This document shows positions 53,610 through 62,305 of a DNA stretch of 64,000 nucleotides, piece after piece. This stretch comes from [Clostridium] citroniae WAL-17108 (GTDB lineage: Bacteria > Bacillota > Clostridia > Lachnospirales > Lachnospiraceae): contig NZ_JH376420.1 of NCBI RefSeq assembly GCF_000233455.1, positions 1,727,777 through 1,791,776 on the forward strand. The letters are read 5' to 3'. The translations under genes were made by a program, and so were the position numbers. How positions within the stretch are numbered: the stretch's first letter is position 1; every line of letters begins with the position of its first letter. The notes beneath the pieces are model-generated. The model had not been told where the DNA came from and searched no databases. It saw nothing but the letters and a program-made list of their open reading frames with translations.

Positions 53610-54794
53610 CTATTCCTCCTTTATTGATAATCTAATAACCCCTTTTTCTGCCAGTTCCTTAGCCTGTTCCCCGGTATATCCCAGTTCTGTCAGCTGGTCC
53701 AGGGTATGCTCTCCCAGTACCGGCGGAGGCAGCGCCTCATCCAGGGACAGGGGAAGGTTTGACATTTTGTGGGGGATATTTGTCTGCAGTACCTTGCCTG
53801 TACCAGGGAAGGTGTGATACTCAATAAGCCCATTTTCCTGCTTTAATATATTGGAGACAGCCTGGTCCTTGTTCAGGACCGGAGCCATGCACAGGTCCTT
53901 GTCACCCAGCCATTCCTCCCACTCTTTCAGTGTTTTGGAAGCCATGATCCCTTCCATTCTGGCAAATGCTTCCGGCGCCTCATGCCTGCGGCACATCTGG
54001 ACAGGCACCAGCTCCGGCGCGTCCGTAAGGCGGCAGAATTCCTTCCAGAATTTCTCCTCCACCATTCCGACCGCTATCTTCCCGCCATCGGATGTGTCGT
54101 AGATGTTGTAGCACACGGCCGGATACTCCAGGTCCTTGGCCTCCAGCTGACGCCCGTAAAAGTAATAGCGGCTGTCCAGCATACTGTTCCACCACACAAA
54201 GGAATCAAACATGGAAATGTCGATATAATTCCCCTTGCCGCTCACACTGCGCTGGTAAAGGGCCGCCAGTATGGCCTGGGCCGCCACCATTCCGCTGGCC
54301 AGGTCGCACAAATGCAGCGGGCTGGTCTTTCCCCCGTTCAGGGACAGGTATCCGGACTGGGCCTGCATGTTGATATCATGAAGGGCCTTCAGGCTGCTGG
54401 GATGAAACTGCCCGTATCCGGACAGGGAACAGTATATGATATCCGGCTTTATCTCCCTGATCTGCTGGTATCCGATCCCCAGACGGTTGGTGACCCCCGG
54501 CCTAAAGCTCTCCAGGATCACGTCAGCCTTTCTTGCCAGCCTGTAAAAAATTTCCTTTCCTTCGTCTGATTTCAAATTGACGGACAGGCTTTTCTTATTC
54601 CTGCCCAGTGCTGTAAAATAATAGCTCACCCCATTGATCCCGGGCTCATCATAGCGGCAGAAATCCCCCCTCGCCGTATCCTCCACCTTGATGACCTCCG
54701 CTCCCATGTCGGCCAGGACCTGGGTGGCGTATCCCCCGGGAAGGTACCGGGACAGATCCAGCACTGTCAGTCCTGAAAATTCGTTTTTTTTCAT
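53610..54794 (-). CDS. CaiB/BaiF family (class III) CoA-transferase
   Basis: A 394-residue CoA-transferase beginning FSGLTVLDLSRYLPGGYATQVLADMGAEVIKVEDTARGD. The catalytic Asp is expected in LHDINMQAQSGYLSLNGG, and the middle contains KADVILESFRPGVTNRLGIGYQQIREIKPDIIYCSLSGYG, a strong family signature. ATG at 54794 has AGGAG 9 bases upstream. It resembles alpha-methylacyl-CoA racemase/CaiB-type members. It lies between the MFS transporter and the SDR in the second operon. Confidence 0.93.
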   Translation of the reverse strand: MKKNEFSGLTVLDLSRYLPGGYATQVLADMGAEVIKVEDTARGDFCRYDEPGINGVSYYFTALGRNKKSLSVNLKSDEGKEIFYRLARKADVILESFRPGVTNRLGIGYQQIREIKPDIIYCSLSGYGQFHPSSLKALHDINMQAQSGYLSLNGGKTSPLHLCDLASGMVAAQAILAALYQRSVSGKGNYIDISMFDSFVWWNSMLDSRYYFYGRQLEAKDLEYPAVCYNIYDTSDGGKIAVGMVEEKFWKEFCRLTDAPELVPVQMCRRHEAPEAFARMEGIMASKTLKEWEEWLGDKDLCMAPVLNKDQAVSNILKQENGLIEYHTFPGTGKVLQTNIPHKMSNLPLSLDEALPPPVLGEHTLDQLTELGYTGEQAKELAEKGVIRLSIKEE

Positions 54795-54816
54795 TGTTTC
54801 CATCTCCTGTTCTTCC

Positions 54817-56076
54817 CTATGCGGCTTTTGCCTGCTTTGCATACCGGTCTTTTACATACATAAGAAGGAAGCATACCACAATTCCCGCAACCCCCACTGC
54901 AATGGCAATGCTGTAGGCATTGGCATAGGAGGTGGCCATCACCGCCCCATCCGGTCCCAGCATCTTTGTCTTGGCCGCGATCTGGGGGCCGAAGTAAGAA
55001 CCGGACGCATAACCCAAAAACATGATCCCGTAATTGACCCCGCTGTTTTCCATTCCAAATACCTTTTGTGTAAAAGGCGGGAAACAGACAAGGACTCCGC
55101 CAAAGGCAGCGCCGATAAATATAAGACAGACAATAAACATAGGGATTGTAAACGCATTTCTCATAACAAACAGGGACAAAATAGTGACCACAAGGATGAT
55201 CAAAACCGTCTTGGCCTCACCCAGCCTGTCGCAGACACGGCCAAAGCCCATTCTTCCCACAAAGTTTGCCAATGCGCTGATACCAACGATCCATGAGGCA
55301 GCCGCGGTCCCCACCCCCAGCTGGGCCTGGGCAATCCCTGAAAGCGCGCCCACGAACATGATCCCCGTCATGCTGGCCAGACACATGAGCACAATCATCA
55401 GCCAGAACCGCAGTGTTTTTAACATATCAAACGGTCCGTACTCCCGGTCCGCCTTTTCCGTGTTTGTGACAGAAGCAGGTATGGGAGGCGCCACCCAGTC
55501 CTTGCCCGGAACAGTCATGATCCAGCCCACTGCCCACACAAGAACAATGTAGGCTGCCCCGATCACCGACAAGCCCTTGGCTCCAAGCCCCAATCCGTTG
55601 CACAAAATCTCCCCGAACCTGGAAGTCAGGAAAGGCCCTATGGATGCGGACATAAGCAGCAGTCCCGACATGGTCCCCTTCTTTTCCGGATACCACTTAA
55701 GGCCCGTGGCAACCGAGGAGTTGTAGATAAGTCCTGAACCAATTCCATTGACCACGCCGAAAAACAGATAAAACATGGGCACTGAGGTGGTGAGTCCTCC
55801 CACAAGCCATCCAAACCCATAAAGAAAGCCGCCCAGGTATATCACGATCCTTGGCCCGATCTTGTCAACCGCCCTGCCGGAAAAAATCCCAAGCGTGGCC
55901 GCAAACAGCTGCTGTATGGTATATGCAATGGATATCTGGCTGTCCGTCCCACCTGTGGCTTCCATGATGGATGCCTTAAACACGGAATAGGCCGAAATCC
56001 CTGCCGCCACAAAAATGACCACCCAGGCTGCTGCAAATACCTTCTTTCTTAAGCTGTAATCTTGTGCTGTTGCCAT
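54817..56076 (-). CDS. OFA-family major facilitator transporter
   Basis: A 419-residue 12-helix MFS protein of the oxalate/formate antiporter type. Signatures are SIAYTIQQLFAATLGIFSGRAVDKIGPRIVIYLGG, NGIGSGLIYNSSVATGLKWYPEKKGTMSGLLL between helices 4 and 5, and ANFVGRMGFGRVCDRLGEAK in the second half. ATG at 56076 has AAAGGAGG; the longer frame upstream reads through it. It is the first gene of the second operon and probably imports the carboxylate used there, possibly in exchange for a product. Confidence 0.92.
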   Translation of the reverse strand: MATAQDYSLRKKVFAAAWVVIFVAAGISAYSVFKASIMEATGGTDSQISIAYTIQQLFAATLGIFSGRAVDKIGPRIVIYLGGFLYGFGWLVGGLTTSVPMFYLFFGVVNGIGSGLIYNSSVATGLKWYPEKKGTMSGLLLMSASIGPFLTSRFGEILCNGLGLGAKGLSVIGAAYIVLVWAVGWIMTVPGKDWVAPPIPASVTNTEKADREYGPFDMLKTLRFWLMIVLMCLASMTGIMFVGALSGIAQAQLGVGTAAASWIVGISALANFVGRMGFGRVCDRLGEAKTVLIILVVTILSLFVMRNAFTIPMFIVCLIFIGAAFGGVLVCFPPFTQKVFGMENSGVNYGIMFLGYASGSYFGPQIAAKTKMLGPDGAVMATSYANAYSIAIAVGVAGIVVCFLLMYVKDRYAKQAKAA

Positions 56077-56121
56077 ATAACACCCTCCTTTAATACGTTT
56101 TGTTATTTTTTTAACAATCAC

Positions 56122-56460
56122 TGCTCAGATATCTCCCGGGGATTGCATTATATGCCAGGGGGTGGTATATTTGATGAACTGCAATCTTAGGTTGTCTTTA
56201 TTATATAGCCGATTGTTATACATATCCAATTGAAAGCAATGGTGGTTTCGTGCATGTTTAATAGGTATTTTCTATATGTGGACCTTTTCGTATATAAGTT
56301 ATGCATTATTTTGTTCCATATTTTTGTCCATTTTTATATTATTTGCACATAATTTCAGCCGGCTTATCAGGTTTATTTTATGCTGTCATTTAAAGCAACA
56401 AAAAGCGCATTGGCAATCCCTCGCCAATGCGCTCTGTTTCTTCATATAAATATTTTTGAA
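56122..56460. promoter_or_regulatory. Promoter region of the MFS/CoA-transferase operon and hflC terminator
   Basis: On the minus strand TTGGAT (complement of 56224-56229), 18 bases, TATAAT (complement of 56200-56205) match the leftward promoter at 47345-47374, including the ATGT that follows the -35. The rest of the gap is AT-rich. At 56404-56433 an 11-bp stem with a U-tract on the minus strand terminates hflC. Confidence 0.65.
56396..56433 (-). terminator. Terminator of the hflKC operon
   Basis: A perfect 11-bp stem AGCGCATTGGC (56404-56414 with 56423-56433) is followed on the minus strand by UUUUUGUUG, 28 bases after the hflC stop. Confidence 0.85.
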
Positions 56461-57339
56461 TCAGTTCCCGGATAATATCCTTGCCAGTTCACTGTCCTGA
56501 TTCAGGATAACGGTCTTGTTATCCCCCTTCAGGGAAGCCTTCAGGGCGTCCAGGGAGCGGACATAATTGTAAAAATCCGCCTTGGACTCATCATTGTAGG
56601 CCTCGCTGAGGATCTGCATATACTTGGCCTCGCCCTCGGCCTTGATCTTCTCAGCCTCCGCATCGGCCTTTGCTATGGTTTCCTTCACAGTCTTATCCGT
56701 CTCATTCTTAATCAGTGAAGACTGGTAGTCTCCGTCCGCCGTGTACTGGGCCGCAATGTTGTTTCGCTCAGAGATCATCCTCTGGTAAACCGATTCCTTG
56801 TTGGAATCAGGCAGGTCCAGCTTCTTGGTCTCCACGGCATAGATATGGATGCCGTAGGAATCCATGGCGCTTCCTATATTATCAGTTATGGTCTTAGCCA
56901 GGTCGCCGTCCCTGCCTGATATGATATCCGCCTGGTTGGTGGAACTCAGCACGTTCTTGATGGAGTTGTAGACCACATTCCCCAGCCTGACCTCTGCCTT
57001 TTCCTTGCTGGCATTTAGGGAGGAGAGGTATTTCACCGGATCGTTGATATCCCAGATCACAAAGGAATCCACGGTCATCACCTTTTTATCCTTGGTGGTG
57101 ACATCGCTGGGGTACAGGTCGGAGATCATCTTGTACCTGGGTATCTTCTGCACAGACTGCAGGAAAGGCACTTTCAGGGATGGCCCTGCGGCCTCCTCCA
57201 CACGGACCACCTTTCCAAACTGGATGATCAGGCTGTATTCATTGGCCCTGGTCACAACGATCGGATTAAATATGGTGGCCACAAGCAGGATCACCACCAC
57301 GATCCCAATATTTCTCATAAATTTTCCTAGGGTTTTCAT
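56461..57339 (-). CDS. hflC: HflC-like SPFH/prohibitin-domain membrane protein
   Basis: A 292-residue SPFH-domain protein with one N-terminal membrane helix (IGIVVVILLVATIFNPIVVTRANEYSLIIQFGKVVRVEEAAGPSLKVPFLQSVQKIP) and a long C-terminal coiled coil rich in Ala/Lys/Glu (KETIAKADAEAEKIKAEGEAKYMQILSEAYN). In E. coli HflC joins HflK to form a membrane cage around the FtsH protease. Its ATG overlaps the hflK stop by one base, so the two are translated together. Confidence 0.93.
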   Translation of the reverse strand: MKTLGKFMRNIGIVVVILLVATIFNPIVVTRANEYSLIIQFGKVVRVEEAAGPSLKVPFLQSVQKIPRYKMISDLYPSDVTTKDKKVMTVDSFVIWDINDPVKYLSSLNASKEKAEVRLGNVVYNSIKNVLSSTNQADIISGRDGDLAKTITDNIGSAMDSYGIHIYAVETKKLDLPDSNKESVYQRMISERNNIAAQYTADGDYQSSLIKNETDKTVKETIAKADAEAEKIKAEGEAKYMQILSEAYNDESKADFYNYVRSLDALKASLKGDNKTVILNQDSELARILSGN

Positions 57340-58409
57340 TACCGGGCACCTCCGTTCTGATTTTCACTGACAAATGAATCCAGGGGCAGCATGGTCTGGG
57401 TTCCGTCAGAGCCATTGATGATCACCTTCAGGGTTGGCAGAAGCTCCTCCATGGTCTCATAGAACATCCTCTTCTTGGTGATCAGGGGATACTTTGCGTA
57501 CTCCTCGTACATATCGTTAAAGCGGGACACCTGGCCTTCGGCTTCACTGATACGCTGCTGCCTGTAGGCTTCCGCGTCCCTGGCAGCCTTATCCGCCTTT
57601 GCATTAGCGGCCGGAAGCTGCTCTGACTGGTACTTCTTGGCCTCATTGATCTTGGTGTCCATGCCCTGCTTTGCGTCCTCCACTGCCTTAAAGGCATTGT
57701 TCACCGCCTCGGTGGGCGGTTCCGCATCCTGTATGGTCACATTGACAATGCCGATCCCTATGTCCTCCTGCTCCAGGCGTTCTGATAAGAGGGACTTTAC
57801 CTTGGCCTGTATCTCGGACTTGCCCGTGGTGATCACCTCATCCACGCTGTAGGATCCCACCGTATCCCTTATATAGGACTGGGCCAGGTTCTTTAGAATG
57901 GAAATGGCCGTATCGCTGTTGATATATGCCTTGATGGGATCCACGATCTGGTACTCAATGTAAAAATCCACATTTACAAAGTTGAAATCCTTTGTGATCA
58001 TCTCGGACTCAGAGGGCAGGGAGACAGGATTGTTCTCGCTGTCAGCCGGATACTCCGTATTATAATCAGGGTCATATCCAATGGGCATCCCTTTGATCTC
58101 CTTGGACATCTTATAAACCTTTTGGATAAATGGGTACTTAAACTTAGGTCCCGAGGTCATAACGCTGGAGGGCCTGCCAAAGGTGGTGAGCACCGCCATC
58201 TCGTTCTCAGACAGGGTATAGAAGGAATCCAGGGCCGCAATTGCCACAAATACCACTAAAATACCAAACTTAATGGGACGCAGCATACGCTTCATCTTCC
58301 GGTTGCCGTCCTCCCCGCTGTCAAAGACCACCTCCGGTCCTTTCTGCGGTCCTTTCTGTGAGCCTTTTCCTCCAAAGCCCACAAACTTTTTTCCCATGAA
58401 AAAACTCAT
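57339..58409 (-). CDS. hflK: HflK-like SPFH/prohibitin-domain membrane protein
   Basis: A 356-residue partner of HflC. A glycine/lysine-rich cytoplasmic start is followed by one membrane helix (FGILVVFVAIAALDSFYTLSENEMAVLTTFGRPSSVMTSGPKFKYPFIQKVYKM), the SPFH domain with NVTIQDAEPPTEAVNNAFKAVEDAKQ, and a coiled coil (ANAKADKAARDAEAYRQQRISEAEGQ). GAGAGGAG precedes the ATG. An extended -10 (TGATATACT) lies about 80 bases upstream, divergent from the iron alcohol dehydrogenase. It probably modulates FtsH, as in other bacteria. Confidence 0.93.
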   Translation of the reverse strand: MSFFMGKKFVGFGGKGSQKGPQKGPEVVFDSGEDGNRKMKRMLRPIKFGILVVFVAIAALDSFYTLSENEMAVLTTFGRPSSVMTSGPKFKYPFIQKVYKMSKEIKGMPIGYDPDYNTEYPADSENNPVSLPSESEMITKDFNFVNVDFYIEYQIVDPIKAYINSDTAISILKNLAQSYIRDTVGSYSVDEVITTGKSEIQAKVKSLLSERLEQEDIGIGIVNVTIQDAEPPTEAVNNAFKAVEDAKQGMDTKINEAKKYQSEQLPAANAKADKAARDAEAYRQQRISEAEGQVSRFNDMYEEYAKYPLITKKRMFYETMEELLPTLKVIINGSDGTQTMLPLDSFVSENQNGGAR

Positions 58410-58648
58410 ATGTATCTCCTCTCTTTTACCAGAGCGTGTTGGAACATTGCTCTACTCCATTAATTGCAACAAAGTAGTTTCAGTATATCATAGGTTTCCC
58501 CCATGGAATAGATATTTTGTCTTTACAAATATTACAAATTACGGAATATCCAATTTACTCATGGGATAATACCTGGAATGTCCCTTTAGGAATACCGGTA
58601 TTCCTTTTTCATACCTACTCATTTATGCCACGCCATGCTATCATATAG

Positions 58649-58677
58649 TTGTTAAATAAATAACATTAATTAACAAC
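58649..58677. promoter_or_regulatory. Candidate Rex operator upstream of the iron alcohol dehydrogenase
   Basis: TTGTTAAATAAATAACAT (58649-58666) matches the clostridial Rex consensus TTGTTAA-N4-TTAACAA at 12 of 14 fixed positions, and a further TTAACAAC half-site follows at 58670-58677. Rex is the NADH/NAD-sensing repressor that commonly controls fermentative alcohol dehydrogenases. The site lies about 45 bases before the ATG. The rest of the 58410-58706 gap holds nothing else I recognise. Confidence 0.6.
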
Positions 58678-58706
58678 ACTATTTCTCGTAAAAGGGAGGT
58701 TTTATC

Positions 58707-59894
58707 ATGAGATTTACATTACCCAGAGATTTATATCACGGCGAACATGCATTGGATGCATTAAAGACTTTAACCGGAAAGAAAGCATTTGTAGTAGTTG
58801 GCGGCGGTTCCATGAAACGCTTCGGCTTTCTGGATAAGGTTGTGGACTACCTGAAGGAAGCAGGCATGGAGGTTCAGCTTTTTGAAGGCGTTGAACCGGA
58901 TCCTTCTGTTGAAACCGTAATGAAGGGCGCAAAGGCCATGGAGGAATTTAATCCTGACTGGATCGTGGCCATGGGCGGCGGTTCCCCAATTGATGCGGCC
59001 AAGGCTATGTGGGCATTCTATGAGTACCCGGATACATCCTTTGAGGATCTGATCATACCGTTTAACTTCCCCACCCTGCGCACCAAGGCTAAATTCTGTG
59101 CGATTCCTTCCACATCCGGTACTGCCACGGAAGTAACCGCATTTTCCGTTATCACTGATTACAGCAAGGGAATCAAATATCCTCTTGCAGACTTTAACAT
59201 CACCCCTGATGTGGCCATCGTTGACCCGGCACTGGCTGAGACCATGCCAAAGAAACTGACAGCCCACACAGGCATGGATGCCATGACACATGCCATTGAG
59301 GCATATGTGTCAACCCTTAACTGCGAGTATACGGACCCGTTAGCTCTCCATGCCATCGAGATGATTAACGAGTATCTGATACCTTCTTATAACGGAGATA
59401 TGGAAGCCCGTGATAAGATGCACAATGCACAGTGTCTTGCCGGAATGGCATTTTCCAATGCTTTGCTTGGAATCGTCCACTCCATGGCTCACAAGACAGG
59501 TGCAGCATATTCAGGCGGCCACATTGTTCACGGTTGTGCAAATGCAATGTACCTGCCAAAGGTTATTAAATATAACTCCAAAGAACCTGAGGCCGCTGCA
59601 AGATATGCAAAGATCGCCAAATTTATCAACCTTCCTGGTACAACTGACCAGGAGCTGACCGATGCCCTCATTGCACGTATCCGTGAAATGAACAAGGAGC
59701 TGGATATCCCCACCTGTATCAGGGATTACGAAGGCGGCATCATTGATGAGAAGGAATTTATGGAAAAGCTTCCCGCCGTTGCCGAGTTGGCTGTGGGAGA
59801 TGCATGTACAGGTTCCAACCCAAGGTCCATTACCCCGGCCCAGATGGAGAAGCTGCTTACATGCTGCTTCTATGATGAGGAAGTTACATTCTAA
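58707..59894 (+). CDS. Iron-containing alcohol dehydrogenase
   Basis: A 395-residue group III dehydrogenase. The NAD motif is MGGGSPIDAAKAMWAFYEYP, and iron ligands are expected in HTGMDAMTHAIEAYVS and GIVHSMAHKTGAAYSGGHIVHGCANA. It resembles butanol dehydrogenase and 1,3-propanediol dehydrogenase-type enzymes used to reoxidise NAD(P)H in fermentation. GGGAGG precedes the ATG. Codon use is more AT-rich at third positions than the neighbouring island, like a highly expressed housekeeping gene. A probable Rex site lies upstream. Confidence 0.95.
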   Translation: MRFTLPRDLYHGEHALDALKTLTGKKAFVVVGGGSMKRFGFLDKVVDYLKEAGMEVQLFEGVEPDPSVETVMKGAKAMEEFNPDWIVAMGGGSPIDAAKAMWAFYEYPDTSFEDLIIPFNFPTLRTKAKFCAIPSTSGTATEVTAFSVITDYSKGIKYPLADFNITPDVAIVDPALAETMPKKLTAHTGMDAMTHAIEAYVSTLNCEYTDPLALHAIEMINEYLIPSYNGDMEARDKMHNAQCLAGMAFSNALLGIVHSMAHKTGAAYSGGHIVHGCANAMYLPKVIKYNSKEPEAAARYAKIAKFINLPGTTDQELTDALIARIREMNKELDIPTCIRDYEGGIIDEKEFMEKLPAVAELAVGDACTGSNPRSITPAQMEKLLTCCFYDEEVTF

Positions 59895-59958
59895 TGCCCC
59901 CCAACGTGTTAGAGATATCTCTAATACACTCCATATAAACGGTTTGTTTTTACTGCCC

Positions 59959-60008
59959 GAAAAGAGGCGGAAGGGATTCGACCTTTCCGCCTCTTTTCAC
60001 GTTGTTTT
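59959..60008 (+). terminator. Terminator of the iron alcohol dehydrogenase gene
   Basis: AAAAGAGGCGGAA (from about 59960) pairs with TTCCGCCTCTTTT (to about 59996) around a short CC/GG-closed loop, followed by GTTGTTTTTT. The stem is strong and about 65 bases past the stop codon. Confidence 0.85.
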
Positions 60009-60016
60009 TTACATTG

Positions 60017-60613
60017 TTACCAACCGGCCCGGCCATGGTCCCGGCTCACCAGCAGACGTTCCATATAGCGCAGATATCCGCACAGCCCCACCACTAAAAA
60101 CACCTCCAGGAAGCTGGTAATAAAACCCGCCATCAGGATCAGCACCAGGGAACATGCCGCCAGGATCCACATGATATTCCAGGCCCTGCGGTAGCGCGGT
60201 CTGTCCCTGCTGCTTAAAAAACGGAGAAAGCAAACAATACCCAATGTCAGAAGTATGGGGGATAAAAATGCCAGCAGCACATGAAGATGGGCTTTTATTG
60301 GATACTGCTGCGGAGTATAGGGAATCATAACAGCAGTGAGCAGAAATGCCGCAGCTGTGTACACAAAGCATTTTCCTGCCATATTCCTGTATCTTCCTAT
60401 ATGAAACAGGTACAGGATATAGATACAGTAATAAATGCCGGTGATAAAGCCCCAAAGGGCAAAGAGCAGCTTGTTGCCTGAGGTGTTGCCCAGCACGGAC
60501 AGGTTCGTGGCGGTCCAGCTGTCAAGGGATGCCAGCAGTACCGTGGCGCCCGGTACTAAATAGATGGTAAAGAGATCGTATTTTCCTTTAAACCGCCCTG
60601 CAGCGCCTCTCAT
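60017..60613 (-). CDS. Small integral membrane protein, unknown function
   Basis: A 198-residue protein with about six hydrophobic helices, among them LFTIYLVPGATVLLASLDSW, LLFALWGFITGIYYCIYILYLF, CFVYTAAAFLLTAVMIPY, LHVLLAFLSPILLTLGIVCFLRFL, IMWILAACSLVLILMAGFITSF and VFLVVGLCGYLRYMERLL. No catalytic motif is evident; the layout is like DUF998-type proteins but I cannot assign it. ATG at 60613 is chosen because AGGAGG lies 8 bases upstream. It stands alone between two terminator-like hairpins. Confidence 0.75.
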   Translation of the reverse strand: MRGAAGRFKGKYDLFTIYLVPGATVLLASLDSWTATNLSVLGNTSGNKLLFALWGFITGIYYCIYILYLFHIGRYRNMAGKCFVYTAAAFLLTAVMIPYTPQQYPIKAHLHVLLAFLSPILLTLGIVCFLRFLSSRDRPRYRRAWNIMWILAACSLVLILMAGFITSFLEVFLVVGLCGYLRYMERLLVSRDHGRAGW

Positions 60614-60686
60614 GGCCTTTGCCTCCTTATAGGATTTTCCCTTGCCTATAGGGGAGCTGCGGTGCACAGTCTTCCAAAACGGCAAT

Positions 60687-60723
60687 AGGGAGCGGACTCG
60701 TTCTCACGAATGATCCGCTCCCT
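60687..60723 (-). terminator. Hairpin terminator of the class I aminotransferase gene
   Basis: AGGGAGCGGA (60687-60696) pairs with 60714-60723, and an inner TCGT/ACGA stem extends it. On the minus strand AUUGCCGUUUUGG follows, a weak U-tract. It lies 60 bases past the stop codon. Confidence 0.6.
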
Positions 60724-60782
60724 ATCATTATCTGATAAAGCCTTTCATTTTACACTTGAATCATTTTCCTGAAAAGGATGCC

Positions 60783-62072
60783 TTAATCCATACCCTTCAG
60801 AAGTCTCTCCACGCTGGTCAGCTTTACGCACAGGGCAAACAGCTCAGATGCGGTAATCAGGTCGCCTAAAGGAGGATAGGTGGGAGCAATACGGATATTG
60901 CTGTCATGGGGATCCTTTCCATATGGATAGGTTGCCCCTGCAGGGGTCATCACAACGCCTGCCTTCTTACACCTGGCAACAATCTCCTTGGCACATCCGT
61001 CCATGGAATCAAAGGAGATAAAGTAACCGCCCTTGGGCTGTGACCACTGTCCGATTCCCAGTCCTCCCAGCTCTCTTTCCAGGATCTCCTCAACAGCCTC
61101 GAACTTAGGGCGCACAATGTCGGCATGCTTTCTCATGTGCTCCACCATGCCGTGGATATCTCCGAAAAAGCGTACATGGCGCAGCTGGTTTACCTTGTCA
61201 TGGCCAATGGTCTGGTTCTTTAACTGTGCCTTGATATCCTCCAGGTTGTTGTGGGAGGTGGCAAGGGCCGCGATGCCCGAGCCGGGGAAGCTGATCTTGG
61301 AGGTGGAAGCAAATTTATAAACCATATCAGGGTTGCCTGACCGCTTGCACTCTGCCAGGATTTCAATCAGATGGTCCTGGTCATGGTCGTACAGATGGTG
61401 TACGCCGTAGGCATTATCCCAGAAGATCCTGAAATCAGGCGCAGCCGGCTCCAGCCTTGCAAAGCGGCGCACAGTCTCGTCTGAATAGGAATAGCCCTGA
61501 GGATTGGAGTACTTGGGCACACACCAGATTCCCTTAATAGTGTCATCGGAAGACACCAGCTCCTCCACCATATCCATATCAGGGCCCTGGGGAGTCATGG
61601 GCACATTGATCATCTCAATGCCAAAATATTCTGTAATAGCAAAATGCCGGTCATATCCGGGAACGGGGCAGAGGAATTTCACCTTATCCAGTTTGCACCA
61701 GGGGGTATTCCCCATGATACCGTGGGTCATGGCCCGTGATACCGTATCATACATAACGTTCAGGCTGGAGTTGCCATACAGGATAACAGTGGAAGGATTC
61801 ACCTCCATCATGTCCGCGATCAGTTCTTTGGCCTCATCAATACCGGTGAGCACACCATAGTTGCGGCAGTCTGTTCCGTCTTCGCAGGTCAGGTCATCAT
61901 TGCTGCTTAAAACATCCATCAGACCCATGGAAAGGTCCAGCTGCTCCACGCAGGGCTTGCCTCTGGACATATCCAGCTTCAGGTCCTTTCCCTGCAGTTC
62001 GCGGTACTGTGCTTTCAGTTCCTTGCGCAGTGCCAGAAGTTCTTCTTTGGTCATCTCTGCATATGGCTTCAT
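60783..62072 (-). CDS. Class I PLP aminotransferase (MocR-related aspartate/alanine type)
   Basis: A 429-residue fold-type I aminotransferase. The PLP lysine is expected in YKFASTSKISFPGSGIAAL, with FWDNAYGVHHLY for the pyridine-binding Asp and KYSNPQGYSYSDETVRR for the NPxG region. The N-terminal LDMSRGKPCVEQLDLS resembles a group annotated as aspartate aminotransferase-like in Firmicutes. ATG at 62072 (MKPYAEMTKEELLALR) has GGAGG 5 bases upstream. It is a single-gene unit with a long leader of about 150 bases. Confidence 0.92.
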   Translation of the reverse strand: MKPYAEMTKEELLALRKELKAQYRELQGKDLKLDMSRGKPCVEQLDLSMGLMDVLSSNDDLTCEDGTDCRNYGVLTGIDEAKELIADMMEVNPSTVILYGNSSLNVMYDTVSRAMTHGIMGNTPWCKLDKVKFLCPVPGYDRHFAITEYFGIEMINVPMTPQGPDMDMVEELVSSDDTIKGIWCVPKYSNPQGYSYSDETVRRFARLEPAAPDFRIFWDNAYGVHHLYDHDQDHLIEILAECKRSGNPDMVYKFASTSKISFPGSGIAALATSHNNLEDIKAQLKNQTIGHDKVNQLRHVRFFGDIHGMVEHMRKHADIVRPKFEAVEEILERELGGLGIGQWSQPKGGYFISFDSMDGCAKEIVARCKKAGVVMTPAGATYPYGKDPHDSNIRIAPTYPPLGDLITASELFALCVKLTSVERLLKGMD

Positions 62073-62234
62073 AATATCCTCCTTGATACCCATCATATTC
62101 TTTTTTCATTAATCGGCCCGTATCTGAACCGTGCCTCAAAATTCGTCCGGCTGCCGGTGGTTTGCCATATGGTTTTGTAGTTACCAGGCACACATCTGTC
62201 AGCCAGTGGTTTACACATTCGTGCATTGTACACA

Positions 62235-62263
62235 AGCATACACCAACTGGAGCGTTCCGTCAA
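62235..62263 (-). promoter_or_regulatory. Promoter of the class I aminotransferase gene
   Basis: On the minus strand TTGACG (complement of 62258-62263) and TATGCT (complement of 62235-62240) are 17 bases apart. The implied leader of about 155 bases contains a short CCGGC/GCCGG hairpin and no recognised riboswitch. Confidence 0.65.
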
Positions 62264-62305
62264 TACAAAATTTTCTTATTACTAATAAAAGTTACGCTTA
62301 TAAAG

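Noticed and set aside
40798-56076. Bile acid 7-alpha-dehydroxylation (bai) operon
   Set aside because: Although a CoA ligase, CaiB/BaiF transferases, an SDR and an MFS protein are present, there is no BaiE-like dehydratase and no BaiCD or BaiH flavoprotein.
40798-56076. Complete carnitine (cai/fix) operon
   Set aside because: No CaiD hydratase, CaiT-type BCCT carrier, FixC or FixX is present, and alcohol dehydrogenases and two different permeases do not belong to that pathway.
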